This document shows, piece after piece, positions 14,704 through 22,455 of a stretch of DNA of 26,304 nucleotides (positions are counted from its first letter, which is position 1; every line of letters begins with the position of its first letter). The position numbers were made by a program, and so were the translations under genes. The notes beneath the pieces are model-generated. The model worked only from the letters and a program-made list of their open reading frames with translations. It ran no database searches and was not told where the DNA came from. The DNA is from Dehalococcoidia bacterium UBA2160 (GTDB lineage: Bacteria > Chloroflexota > Dehalococcoidia > Lucifugimonadales > UBA1123), in assembly GCA_002328865.1 (NCBI GenBank), contig DCWO01000081.1, positions 390-26,693 on the forward strand. Direction: 5' to 3'.

Positions 14704-15510
14704 ATGCCGATCACCATTAATGTCACGCAGCCGGCCGACGGGGTCGGGTTGATCGTGTTCACCGACCCGCCGAAGAACTTCGGCACGCCGGAGCTTGCGG
14801 CGAAGATCATCGCGGCCAGGGATGAGTTGCAGGAAGCCGGTTGTCGCGTTTTCGTGCTCGCCTCCGACACGCCCGGCTACTTCATCGCACACTGGTCGTT
14901 GCGATCGATCGTCGAGCGGTTCAGCGTCCCGCCTACGGAACGCGCAGTTGCGGGTGCGGCGCGCCCGCCGTTTGAGGACATCGGATTCGGGCCGATGATC
15001 TCCATCGCCGCCAACAACGGACAGGCGTGGGGCGGAGGCTCGGAGATGTCGTGGGCGTGCGACCTTCGCATCGCCGCCGAGTCCGCGACGTACGGGCAAC
15101 CAGAGGTCGCGCTGGGAATCATCCCGGGCGGCGGCGGGACGACTCGTCTCGCCAAGCTGATCGGGCCTGTCAGGTGCATGGAACTCATCCTGGACGGCCG
15201 CCCGATGACGGCTCAACGCGCACTGGAAATCGGCGCCATCAACAAGGTCGTGCCCGACGACAAGCTCCGCGAGGAGGCCATCGCCTGGGCGACGCACATC
15301 GCTCAGTGGCCCGCATGGGCGCTGGATGCGTGCAAGCGCAGCCTGAGGGAGGGCATCGATCTTCCGATGGAGGCGGCGCGGCGAAACGAGCAGCAGATCT
15401 TCGCACAAGCGGCGCAACGCGAAGACGCACTGGAAGTCATGCGAGCTGCGCAGGCGAAATACGACGCAGGCGCTGACTCGTTCGAAGCGATTGGTCTGTC
15501 CCGTGACTGA
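14704..15510 (+). CDS. Enoyl-CoA hydratase/isomerase (crotonase family), third crotonase in the window
   Basis: 268 residues. Both catalytic glutamates are kept: Glu114 in GGGSEMS and Glu134 in GQPEV, 20 apart, followed by GIIPGGGGTTRLAKLIG, the classic crotonase segment. The oxyanion-hole region is unusual (YFIAHWSL instead of FSAGADL), so substrate or chemistry may differ. ATG 14704 has AAGGAG (14691-14696) 7 nt upstream; the longer frame from 14644 crosses the -10 element. Its end overlaps the fumarase alpha start, so the two are translationally linked. A role in acyl-CoA degradation is the family default. Confidence 0.88.
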   Translation: MPITINVTQPADGVGLIVFTDPPKNFGTPELAAKIIAARDELQEAGCRVFVLASDTPGYFIAHWSLRSIVERFSVPPTERAVAGAARPPFEDIGFGPMISIAANNGQAWGGGSEMSWACDLRIAAESATYGQPEVALGIIPGGGGTTRLAKLIGPVRCMELILDGRPMTAQRALEIGAINKVVPDDKLREEAIAWATHIAQWPAWALDACKRSLREGIDLPMEAARRNEQQIFAQAAQREDALEVMRAAQAKYDAGADSFEAIGLSRD

Positions 15511-16483
15511 CGGCATCACAGAACAAGTCCTGTACGATGTCGCGTACGAGGCCAACCGGCGCGCGGCCATCGCGCTGCCGGTCGACGGCGTCGCTGCGTT
15601 TCGCGAGGCTCACGAGCATGAGACGGGCACGATGGCCCGGTTCATCCTGGGGCAAGTGCTCGAGAACGCCGAGCTGGCCGTCGCCGACGACCGGCCGATG
15701 TGTGGCGACACCGGCCTCCCTCGTTACTATGTCAAAGCAGGCAACGAGGCCCGAATCGAAGGCGGGTTCATCGGCATGGAGCGCGCCTTCCGAGCGGCCG
15801 TGGCCGATGCGACCCATGACCTCCCACTGCGGGCCAACCGGGTGCATCCGCTGACCCGCAAGAACGCCGGCAACAACGTCGGCGTGTTCGCTCCCAGCGT
15901 CGACTACTCCTTCGAACCCGACGCGGATTGGATCGAGGTAATCGTGGTTCACAAAGGCGGCTTGTTCGGCACCGACTATCGCATGCTGTTCCCCGCCGAC
16001 GGAACCGACGGCGTGAAGCGATTCCTGCTGGACAACCTGGCCGCGTTCGCCAGGAGAGGGCTGTCCTGTCCGCCGGTCGTGATCGGCGTCGGGCTCGGCG
16101 GCGCCAAAGACCAGTGCGTGAGCCTGTCGAAGGAGGCTGCCTGCCTTCGGATGATGGGCGATTCTCATCCGGATCCCGATGTCGCTGCGCTGGAGCAAGA
16201 GCTGCTGGAGCTAGCCAACCGGACCGGATTCGGCGTGATGGGCGTGGGCGGTGACGTGACCGCGCTGGATGTCCATGTCGAAGTAGCGTATACGCACACC
16301 GGGGGCCTGCCGGTCGCGATCTCCCAGTTCTGCCTCGCCTACCGCCGGGCCACGGCCCGCATCGACGCGGACGGTACGGTGGAGTTCAGAGACGATCCAG
16401 GCTGGTTCACCCCATACTATCGTCGAGAGGGCATCGACTGGGTCCGTGAAGCACAGCCCGACGAACTGAAGGCGCCGGTGTAG
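15503..16483 (+). CDS. Class I (iron-sulfur) fumarate hydratase, alpha subunit
   Basis: 326 residues from GTG 15503. Three cysteines match the [4Fe-4S] ligands of class I fumarases and tartrate dehydratases: Cys67 (MCGDTG), Cys189 (SCPPVV) and Cys277 (SQFC). LRANRVHPLTRKN, GTDYRMLFPADG and GVGLGGAKDQC also fit the alpha subunit. The enzyme interconverts fumarate and malate with the beta subunit downstream. The start overlaps the previous stop by 8 nt (GTGACTGA); TTG 15491 is an alternative in-frame start, and no clear ribosome site supports either. Proximity to sdh genes supports fumarase over tartrate dehydratase. Confidence 0.88.
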   Translation: MTDGITEQVLYDVAYEANRRAAIALPVDGVAAFREAHEHETGTMARFILGQVLENAELAVADDRPMCGDTGLPRYYVKAGNEARIEGGFIGMERAFRAAVADATHDLPLRANRVHPLTRKNAGNNVGVFAPSVDYSFEPDADWIEVIVVHKGGLFGTDYRMLFPADGTDGVKRFLLDNLAAFARRGLSCPPVVIGVGLGGAKDQCVSLSKEAACLRMMGDSHPDPDVAALEQELLELANRTGFGVMGVGGDVTALDVHVEVAYTHTGGLPVAISQFCLAYRRATARIDADGTVEFRDDPGWFTPYYRREGIDWVREAQPDELKAPV

Positions 16484-16592
16484 TCTCGTGACATAGGATC
16501 ATGCCGATCCGCCGAGGCCCTCCAATGAGCACCGCCAAGCCCGGGATCCTGACGTGCCAGGACTCAAGGCGAACGTCCGTGGGATGTTTTTC

Positions 16593-16620
16593 CCGTTCGT
16601 GGTGAGCTTGTCGAACCACC
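16593..16620. repeat. REP-like repeat, copy 2 (single arm, inverted orientation)
   Basis: A 28-nt sequence that is the reverse complement of 13815-13842 with one difference. The second arm seen in copy 1 is not evident here. It lies between fumarase alpha and beta, subunits that are usually adjacent, within an otherwise featureless 233-nt gap (16484-16716). Confidence 0.8.
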
Positions 16621-16716
16621 CCGACGACGGAATGCAGGGCGAAATTCGCGCAACGACCTGGCTGCTCAGGACGGTTCGAGTATTCAATCATCGCGATAGG
16701 TATGAGGCGCCAACCA

Positions 16717-17391
16717 ATGGAACTACAACCTGAACGACAGCATCACCTGACCGCCCCGATATCCGAAAGCGACATCGGCGGCCTGCGAGCAGGCGACATC
16801 GTGTATCTAAGCGGCCCGGTCTTCACGGCCAGAGATGGCGTCTACCGGCACATGCTGGTGGACGGAAACGAGCCGCCGGTCGATCTGCGCGGCCTGACCA
16901 ACGTGAGCTTCCAGTCGTCGCCCGCAGGCGGCGAGACAGCGCCGGGCGAGTACACGGTCTCGTCGCTCCAGGCGACGGCGGGGTTCCGATACGCACAGTA
17001 CATGCCGGAGCTGTTGGGTCGATTCGGGGTCAAGATGGTTGTGGGCAAGGCTGGCATGTCCGAAGAAGTCTACAGCGATGTGTTCCGAAGGCACGGCGCG
17101 GTCTGTCTCTCGACGATGGGATACGGCCTCGGCGCCATCTACGGCAAAGCGGTGAAGCGCGTCGTCGACGTTTTCTGGGTCGAGGAGTTGGGCATCTCCG
17201 AGGCCCTGTGGATTATGGAACTCGACGAGCTCGGTCCCCTGTTGGTCGAAGGCGATGCCGAGGGCGCCAGCTATTTTGCGCAAGCGAACGCCAAGATCAA
17301 CGAACGCCTCGACGATCTGTACGAAGGACTCAAGCCACCGGTCTATCGGCGTCTGGGCGAGGAACAGCGCCCTGGCCGAGAACTCTTCTAG
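16717..17391 (+). CDS. Class I fumarate hydratase, beta subunit (divergent)
   Basis: 224 residues resembling the fumarase C-terminal (beta) subunit: LTAPISESDIGGLRAGDIVYLSGPVFTARDGV near the start and VVGKAGMSEEVYS, GYGLGAIYGKAVKRVVDVFW, EALWIMELDELGPLLVEGD further on. The usual substrate-binding GPTTSxRM segment is replaced by LQATAGFRY, which keeps an Arg but not the rest. The beta subunit completes the active site over the alpha subunit's iron-sulfur cluster. ATG 16717 is preferred because GAGG (16704-16707) lies 9 nt upstream; ATG 16702 would add 5 residues. It is followed by sdhC after 9 nt. Confidence 0.82.
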   Translation: MELQPERQHHLTAPISESDIGGLRAGDIVYLSGPVFTARDGVYRHMLVDGNEPPVDLRGLTNVSFQSSPAGGETAPGEYTVSSLQATAGFRYAQYMPELLGRFGVKMVVGKAGMSEEVYSDVFRRHGAVCLSTMGYGLGAIYGKAVKRVVDVFWVEELGISEALWIMELDELGPLLVEGDAEGASYFAQANAKINERLDDLYEGLKPPVYRRLGEEQRPGRELF

Positions 17392-17400
17392 CCCGAACTG

Positions 17401-17802
17401 ATGGCGTCGTCGATGAGATCGGTTCTGCTCCATGCACCCGCGACCAACGACTCGCGGACCCGCGGACGCACCGGATGGTGGGCATGGGTGTTGCAGCGGA
17501 CTACCGGCGTGCTGCTCGTCGGATACCTGTTCTTGCACATCCTGGTGCTGTCGTCGGCGCGCGCCGGGGCAGACACATTCGACCGAGTGCTTGGCGTGGC
17601 GCAGCATCCCGTGCTGGCCGCCCTCGACATCGTCCTCATGGCCATCCTGCTCTTCCACGCAGCCAACGGCATCCGCATCATGCTCCTGGATGCGGGCATT
17701 GCCGCGAACCGACAGGTCGAGATGTTCTGGGCAAGCGTCGCCGTCACACTGGTCGGCGTAGCCGCGTCGGCATGGTTGAGCGTCCCGTTGATCTTCCGAT
17801 GA
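17401..17802 (+). CDS. sdhC: Succinate dehydrogenase cytochrome b subunit
   Basis: 133 residues with three hydrophobic segments (roughly 28-48, 65-90, 105-128). QRTTGVLLVGYLFLHI carries the Arg-x-Thr-Gly quinone-site type motif and a heme-ligand-type His, and FHAANGIRIMLLD has a second conserved His. This matches SdhC membrane anchors that bind heme b and quinone. It follows fumarase beta by 9 nt and overlaps sdhD by ATGA. The start ATG 17401 lacks a strong ribosome site; ATG 17413 is an alternative. Confidence 0.82.
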   Translation: MASSMRSVLLHAPATNDSRTRGRTGWWAWVLQRTTGVLLVGYLFLHILVLSSARAGADTFDRVLGVAQHPVLAALDIVLMAILLFHAANGIRIMLLDAGIAANRQVEMFWASVAVTLVGVAASAWLSVPLIFR

Positions 17803-18203
17803 GGAATGGTCCTGTGATCACAACTCCGTCGTCGGGCAGCACGCCCGGATTCTGGCCTTGGTTCCTCCAGCGAATCAGCGGCGTCGTGCTCTTGGCGCTG
17901 TTGGCGATACACGGCTGGGTGAACCACTTCATGCCCATAGCCGACGTCGAAGCCGGCCTCCAAGACGAACCGGTGGTCTTCGACATCGTGGCCCGACGTT
18001 TGGCCCAGGGAGCTTTCGTCGTCCTAGACTTCGCTCTGCTGGCTCTCGTCTTGTACCATGGGCTCAACGGCATCCGAGGCATCCTGTTGGAGTGGGCCCC
18101 CGCCGCTCGCCGAGCGCGGACCGTGACCTGGGCGCTCTGGGCGATCGGAGTCGCGACGTTCGTGTACGCGGCGTGGTCGCTGTGGGCGTTCATCGCATCT
18201 TGA
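17799..18203 (+). CDS. sdhD: Succinate dehydrogenase membrane anchor subunit
   Basis: 134 residues with three hydrophobic segments. QRISGVVLLALLAIHG and LYHGLNGIRGILLEW mirror the two motifs of the upstream subunit, indicating that SdhC and SdhD arose by duplication. It anchors the iron-sulfur and flavoprotein subunits to the membrane. ATG 17799 overlaps the sdhC stop; GTG 17814 with GAGGA 8 nt upstream is an equally good alternative start. After it the operon is interrupted by the kinase gene before sdhB. A partial inverted GGTCT/AGACC pair lies in the ~100-nt gap that follows. Confidence 0.8.
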   Translation: MRNGPVITTPSSGSTPGFWPWFLQRISGVVLLALLAIHGWVNHFMPIADVEAGLQDEPVVFDIVARRLAQGAFVVLDFALLALVLYHGLNGIRGILLEWAPAARRARTVTWALWAIGVATFVYAAWSLWAFIAS

Positions 18204-18303
18204 ATCGGTTGCTCCGACATGCGCGGTCTGTGGGAGGCCAATCTGTAGACCCCGTGAAGGCGCAGAGGTTCATTTTCCCTGGTGGTTAATAACTCGAACA
18301 GCC

Positions 18304-19314
18304 ATGCTTGAAAAACCTGACATCCCTGACGAAAGCATTATCGACTGTCTGCTGGTTGATTATGGCCTGAAGATCGCCCAGATTGCTTTCCTTCCGTTGG
18401 GAGCGGATCGGAACACGGCTGTCTACAGAGCCGATGCCAACGATTCGACGCCATACTTCGTGAAATTGAGGTTGGCCGGTTTCGACGAGACATCCGTGGA
18501 GTTGCCGAAATTTCTCAGCGCCCAAGGAATCCGGCAGGTTATGGCGCCGTTGGCGACCGGATCGGGCCGGCTTTGGGCAGACCTGGACGGCTCCAAAGTG
18601 GTTCTTTACCCGTTCGTCGAAGGGCGCAATGGTTACGAGGCTCGTTTGTCGGACCATCACTGGCATGAGCTCGGCGAGGCGCTCGGCAAGATCCACGCGA
18701 TCGCGGCCCCTCCGTCTCTGATCGGAAACATCCGGCGGGAGGCGTACTCTCCGCTTTGGCGCGACCACGTGAAGAGGTTGTTTGACGGCGCCGAACGCAT
18801 CGACCACTATGATCCCATCTCGGCTGAGCTTTCGGTGTTGTTGGCGTGCAAACGGGACGAGATTCTCGACCTGGTTCGGAGCGCCGAACGACTTGCCTGC
18901 TCGCTCCAGGATAGTGACAGAGAATTCGTCGTGTGCCATTCTGATATCCACGCGGGCAACGTCCTCATCGATTCCGGCGGCGCATTTTACATTGTGGATT
19001 GGGACGATCCGATCTTGGCGCCAAGGGAGCGTGATCTGATGTACATTGGCGGCGGATTGATGGGCGCCGGACGCACACCGCAAGAAGAAGAAACCCTGTT
19101 CTATCGTGCCTACGGGCGAATCCAGCTAGACACAGTAGCGTTGGCGTACTATCGTCATGAAAGAATCGTTCAGGACATTTCAGAAATCTGTAGGCAAGTG
19201 TTCTCGACGAACGACAGCGTCCCGGATCGTGAGCGGATGTACCAGTTCTTGCCGTCCAATTTCCGATCTGGCGGCGTATTGGACATCGCCCGCAATACCG
19301 AACAGTTACTGTGA
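18304..19314 (+). CDS. Aminoglycoside-phosphotransferase-fold kinase inserted in the sdh operon
   Basis: 336 residues of the APH/choline-kinase fold. The catalytic loop is CHSDIHAGN (Asp214, Asn219) and the metal-binding motif IVDWDD (Asp232). GNIRREAYSPLW and LAPRERDLMYIGGG resemble the spectinomycin-type (APH(9)-like) branch. The phosphate acceptor is unknown; resistance, or phosphorylation of a small metabolite, are both possible. No clear ribosome site precedes ATG 18304. The stop (19312-19314) is one base before sdhB's ATG, so sdhB translation may depend on this gene. Codon and base use do not obviously differ from neighbours, so recent transfer is not evident. Confidence 0.85.
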   Translation: MLEKPDIPDESIIDCLLVDYGLKIAQIAFLPLGADRNTAVYRADANDSTPYFVKLRLAGFDETSVELPKFLSAQGIRQVMAPLATGSGRLWADLDGSKVVLYPFVEGRNGYEARLSDHHWHELGEALGKIHAIAAPPSLIGNIRREAYSPLWRDHVKRLFDGAERIDHYDPISAELSVLLACKRDEILDLVRSAERLACSLQDSDREFVVCHSDIHAGNVLIDSGGAFYIVDWDDPILAPRERDLMYIGGGLMGAGRTPQEEETLFYRAYGRIQLDTVALAYYRHERIVQDISEICRQVFSTNDSVPDRERMYQFLPSNFRSGGVLDIARNTEQLL

Positions 19315-19315
19315 C

Positions 19316-20047
19316 ATGTTGACGGAAACGATCTCACTCAGCATCAAGCGAAGCCCTTCTGAACCGACTGCGACTGACGCCTGGCGCCAGTACTCCGTCC
19401 CCGTGATCGCCGCGAGCATGAGCGTGCTGGACGCGCTCATGTGGGCGCAGCGCAACGCCGACCCGTCGCTAGCCTTCCGCTCGGCGTGTCGCGTCGGAAT
19501 GTGTGGCACCTGCGGAGTGGCCGTCAACGGGCGAGAGGGCTTGGCTTGCCGCACCCTGGTCAGCAGAGTCATTGGCGACGGAGAAATCCGTGTCGAACCG
19601 GTCCGACACGTGCCCGTGGTGCGCGACCTCGTGACCGACATGTCCTCGTTTCACGCCAAGGCGCAAGCCGTCGCCCCAAACACCGAATATGCAGGCGCCG
19701 GGACTCCGGGTGTGTTCACCGACAGCCGTCAGGCCATCCAGGCTCAACGCGAGTGCATCTATTGCGGCTTGTGCTACTCCGCGTGCAGCATCGTCGGACT
19801 CGACCCGGGTTTCGCCGGTCCCGCTGCCCTGAACCGAGCCTTCGTGGCGGCGTCCGACGACCGCAACGAGCTCGCGGACGACGTCCTCGGCCACGTCGCC
19901 AACGAGCACGGCCTGTGGCGGTGCCACGACCTGTACGAGTGTACCGCGGTGTGCCCCAAGGGCATCTCACCGACTCTCGCCATCCAACGCCTGAAACGCC
20001 GCGTAACGACCCACAAGCTAAAGCGCGCTTTCAGGATCGGGAGGTAA
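19316..20047 (+). CDS. sdhB: Succinate dehydrogenase iron-sulfur subunit
   Basis: 243 residues. All cluster cysteines are present: CRVGMCGTC with LAC for [2Fe-2S]; CIYCGLCYSAC with the later CPKGI for [4Fe-4S]; and CHDLYECTAVCPKG for [3Fe-4S]. It passes electrons from the flavoprotein to heme and quinone at the membrane. ATG 19316 lies one base after the kinase stop; the open frame from 19157 reads through the kinase gene and is rejected. It is followed by sdhA after 6 nt. Length matches the usual ~240 residues. Confidence 0.92.
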   Translation: MLTETISLSIKRSPSEPTATDAWRQYSVPVIAASMSVLDALMWAQRNADPSLAFRSACRVGMCGTCGVAVNGREGLACRTLVSRVIGDGEIRVEPVRHVPVVRDLVTDMSSFHAKAQAVAPNTEYAGAGTPGVFTDSRQAIQAQRECIYCGLCYSACSIVGLDPGFAGPAALNRAFVAASDDRNELADDVLGHVANEHGLWRCHDLYECTAVCPKGISPTLAIQRLKRRVTTHKLKRAFRIGR

Positions 20048-20053
20048 GCGGCG

Positions 20054-21784
20054 TTGCATGAGTACGACGAAATGGCACTGGACATCCTCATCCTCGGCGG
20101 CGGCGGAGCTGGTCTGATGGCCGCGCTCCACGCAAATGCCCGCGATCCGAACTTAAAGATCGGCATTGCGGTCAAAGGCACTATCGGACAGAGCGGATGC
20201 ACCCGCATGGTTCAGGGCGGATACAACGCCGTGCTCGACCCGGCCGATTCTCTCGACAAGCACTTCGCCGACACGATCCAAGGCGGCGGGTATCTCAACG
20301 ACCAAGAGCTTGCCTGGAGCTTGGTCTCGGACGCGCCGAAGCTGATCGCGGAGCTGGAACGGCACGGGTGCTACTTCGACCGGACGCCCGACGGCCGCAT
20401 CTACCAGAAGCCGTTCGCCGGTCAGTCGTTCGACCGCACCGTCAACCGCGGCGACCTCACCGGCATCGAGATCATGTCCCGTCTAAAGGACAGCGTGGTG
20501 GCCTCTGGCGTGACGCCCCTGGACGAGCACCGCGCGCTGTCGCTGCTAACCGATGCCGACGGCGGCGTGGGCGGCGCACTGCTGATGGACGTCCGCACGG
20601 GCCGGTTCCTCGCGGCGACCGCGACAGCCACGCTGGTAGCCACCGGTGGCGGAGCTCGCATGTATCGAGTGGCGGCGCCGTCGCTGGAGAAGGCGGGTGA
20701 CGGGATGGCTATGTGTTATCGAGCGGGCTGTTCGATGCGGGACATGGAGATGTACCAGTTCCACCCGACGGGCTTGGTCGCGGGCGCTTCAGTGCTGACC
20801 GGTTCGGTGCTCGAGGAAGGGCTACGAGGCGCGGGCGGCCTGCTGACCAATGCCAACGGCGAGCGGTTCATGTCGCGTTACGACTCCGAGCGGATGGAAC
20901 GGTCCACCCGCGACCTGGTTTCGCGCGCTGGATATCAGGAGATACAGGCCGGTCGCGGCACGGAGGACGGCGCGATCTTCCTCGACGTGTCCCATCTCGG
21001 CGCCGACTACGTCGAGCAGACATTCCCTGGCATGACCGATCGATGCAGGGAGGTCGGGTTCGACCTAGCACGAGAGCCTGTCAAAGTGTCGCCGACGAGC
21101 CACTTCCACATGGGCGGCGCCCGCATCGACTCGTCGTGCCGGACCAACCTCGACGGCTTGTTCGTGGCGGGCGAGGACTCCGGGGGCGTTCACGGCGCTA
21201 ACCGCCTCGGAGGCAACGGCGTTGCCGAGTCAACCGTCTTCGGCGCCAGAGCGGGCGATGCCATGGCAGGCTACGTCCGAGATGCTTCCCGCTCGTCGAT
21301 ATCCGTCGGTCAGATCGAAGTCGCCATCGACGATGCGCTCAAACCGATGACTGGGAACGGCGGCGAAAACATCTACGCCATCCGGTCGGAGATCGAAGAC
21401 CTCATGTGGGAGAAGGTCGGCCTCGTCCGCGACGGCGCTGGGATGCAGTCGGCCCTCGACACGCTGGACGGCTTGGCCGAACGCCACCAACGCGCCACCG
21501 TGCCTGACATCCGCGAGTACAACCTTGCCTGGCAAGAGTGGCTGAACGTCGACAGCATCCTCACCGTCGCACGACTGACCGCCATCAGCGCCCTTTCCCG
21601 AGCCGAATCACGAGGCTCCCACTACCGAACCGACTATCCGGAGCCGGACGAATCCACTCCTCCATACAACGTGCTCATGCAACAAGACGGCGAGGCGCCC
21701 AAAGTGTGGACCGAGGACGTGCGGCTGGCGAAATTGCAACCGGTGGGAATCGAAGACCAAAGCGAAACAAGGATGAGACAATGA
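20054..21784 (+). CDS. sdhA: Succinate dehydrogenase/fumarate reductase flavoprotein, Cys in place of FAD-linking His
   Basis: 576 residues. The FAD Rossmann motif GGGGAG starts at residue 15. Catalytic residues are conserved: His237 (FHPTG), Arg286 (STRDLVSR), His350/352 (SHFHMGG) and Arg384 (ANRLGGNG). The segment that normally reads SHTxxAQGG, whose His carries covalent FAD, reads SGCTRMVQGG: Cys49 is at the His position. FAD is therefore probably bound non-covalently, as in L-aspartate oxidase; a cysteinyl bond is a remote alternative. TTG 20054 is chosen because GGGAGG (20039-20044) lies 9 nt upstream; ATG 20072 is an alternative. Adjacent sdhB and sdhCD favour a complex II role over L-aspartate oxidase. 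It overlaps the ThuA gene by 4 nt. Confidence 0.88.
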   Translation: MHEYDEMALDILILGGGGAGLMAALHANARDPNLKIGIAVKGTIGQSGCTRMVQGGYNAVLDPADSLDKHFADTIQGGGYLNDQELAWSLVSDAPKLIAELERHGCYFDRTPDGRIYQKPFAGQSFDRTVNRGDLTGIEIMSRLKDSVVASGVTPLDEHRALSLLTDADGGVGGALLMDVRTGRFLAATATATLVATGGGARMYRVAAPSLEKAGDGMAMCYRAGCSMRDMEMYQFHPTGLVAGASVLTGSVLEEGLRGAGGLLTNANGERFMSRYDSERMERSTRDLVSRAGYQEIQAGRGTEDGAIFLDVSHLGADYVEQTFPGMTDRCREVGFDLAREPVKVSPTSHFHMGGARIDSSCRTNLDGLFVAGEDSGGVHGANRLGGNGVAESTVFGARAGDAMAGYVRDASRSSISVGQIEVAIDDALKPMTGNGGENIYAIRSEIEDLMWEKVGLVRDGAGMQSALDTLDGLAERHQRATVPDIREYNLAWQEWLNVDSILTVARLTAISALSRAESRGSHYRTDYPEPDESTPPYNVLMQQDGEAPKVWTEDVRLAKLQPVGIEDQSETRMRQ

Positions 21785-22455
21785 CGAAATCTGTTTTGTT
21801 GGTTTGGGGCGGTTGGCCTGGCCATGCCCCGAAGGAATGCGCCGAGCTGTTCGGCCCGTGGCTGGAGAGTCAGGGCTACGACGTCACTGTGTCCGACACC
21901 CTGGACGCGTACCTCGACGCCGACTTCCTCAAGTCGCTCGAACTCATCGTGCCGATCTGGACTCAAGGGGAGATTACGCCTGAACAAGCGTCGAATCTGC
22001 TGGAGGCGGTGGCTGGCGGAGTCGGGATATCGGGATGGCACGGCTGCATGGGCGATTCCTTCCGGCAGAACGTCGACTACCAGTTCATGGTGGGCGGCCA
22101 GTGGGTGTCGCATCCCGGCGGCTACATCGACTACGAGGTCAATATCACTGATCACGACGATCCGATCAACGCCGGGCTCGACGACTTCACGATGATGACC
22201 GAGCAGTACTACATGCACGTGGACCCTAGCAACCACGTGTTGGCGACGACGACATTCAAAGGCGATCAACAGGTCAGCCGTGCTGCTCCGTACGTCGGCT
22301 CCTGGATCGAGGGCTGCGTGATGCCCGTCGCTTGGAAGCGGCGTTGGGGCGAAGGCAGGGTTTTCTACTCGTCGCTCGGCCACAAGATGGACGACTTCGA
22401 CGTGCCGGAGGTGATGGAGATCACCAAAAGAGGCATGCTCTGGGCGAGCCGATGA
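21781..22455 (+). CDS. ThuA-like domain protein
   Basis: 224 residues resembling ThuA/trehalose-utilization proteins, a class I glutamine-amidotransferase-like fold of unclear activity. VLLVWGGWPGHAPKECAELF at the start and ISGWHGCMGDSFR, QFMVGGQWVSHPG, and RVFYSSLGHKMDDF are the recognisable parts. ATG 21781 overlaps the sdhA stop (ATGA) and AAGGA lies 7 nt upstream. It overlaps the downstream Gfo/Idh/MocA gene by ATGA as well; ThuA and Gfo/Idh/MocA genes often pair in sugar metabolism. Why this pair is joined to sdh is unclear; coupling suggests co-transcription rather than shared function. Confidence 0.85.
   Translation: MTKSVLLVWGGWPGHAPKECAELFGPWLESQGYDVTVSDTLDAYLDADFLKSLELIVPIWTQGEITPEQASNLLEAVAGGVGISGWHGCMGDSFRQNVDYQFMVGGQWVSHPGGYIDYEVNITDHDDPINAGLDDFTMMTEQYYMHVDPSNHVLATTTFKGDQQVSRAAPYVGSWIEGCVMPVAWKRRWGEGRVFYSSLGHKMDDFDVPEVMEITKRGMLWASR

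Noticed and set aside
15437..16198. Minus-strand open frame opposite fumarase alpha
   Set aside because: It is antisense to a gene with all three cluster cysteines and yields no recognisable protein.
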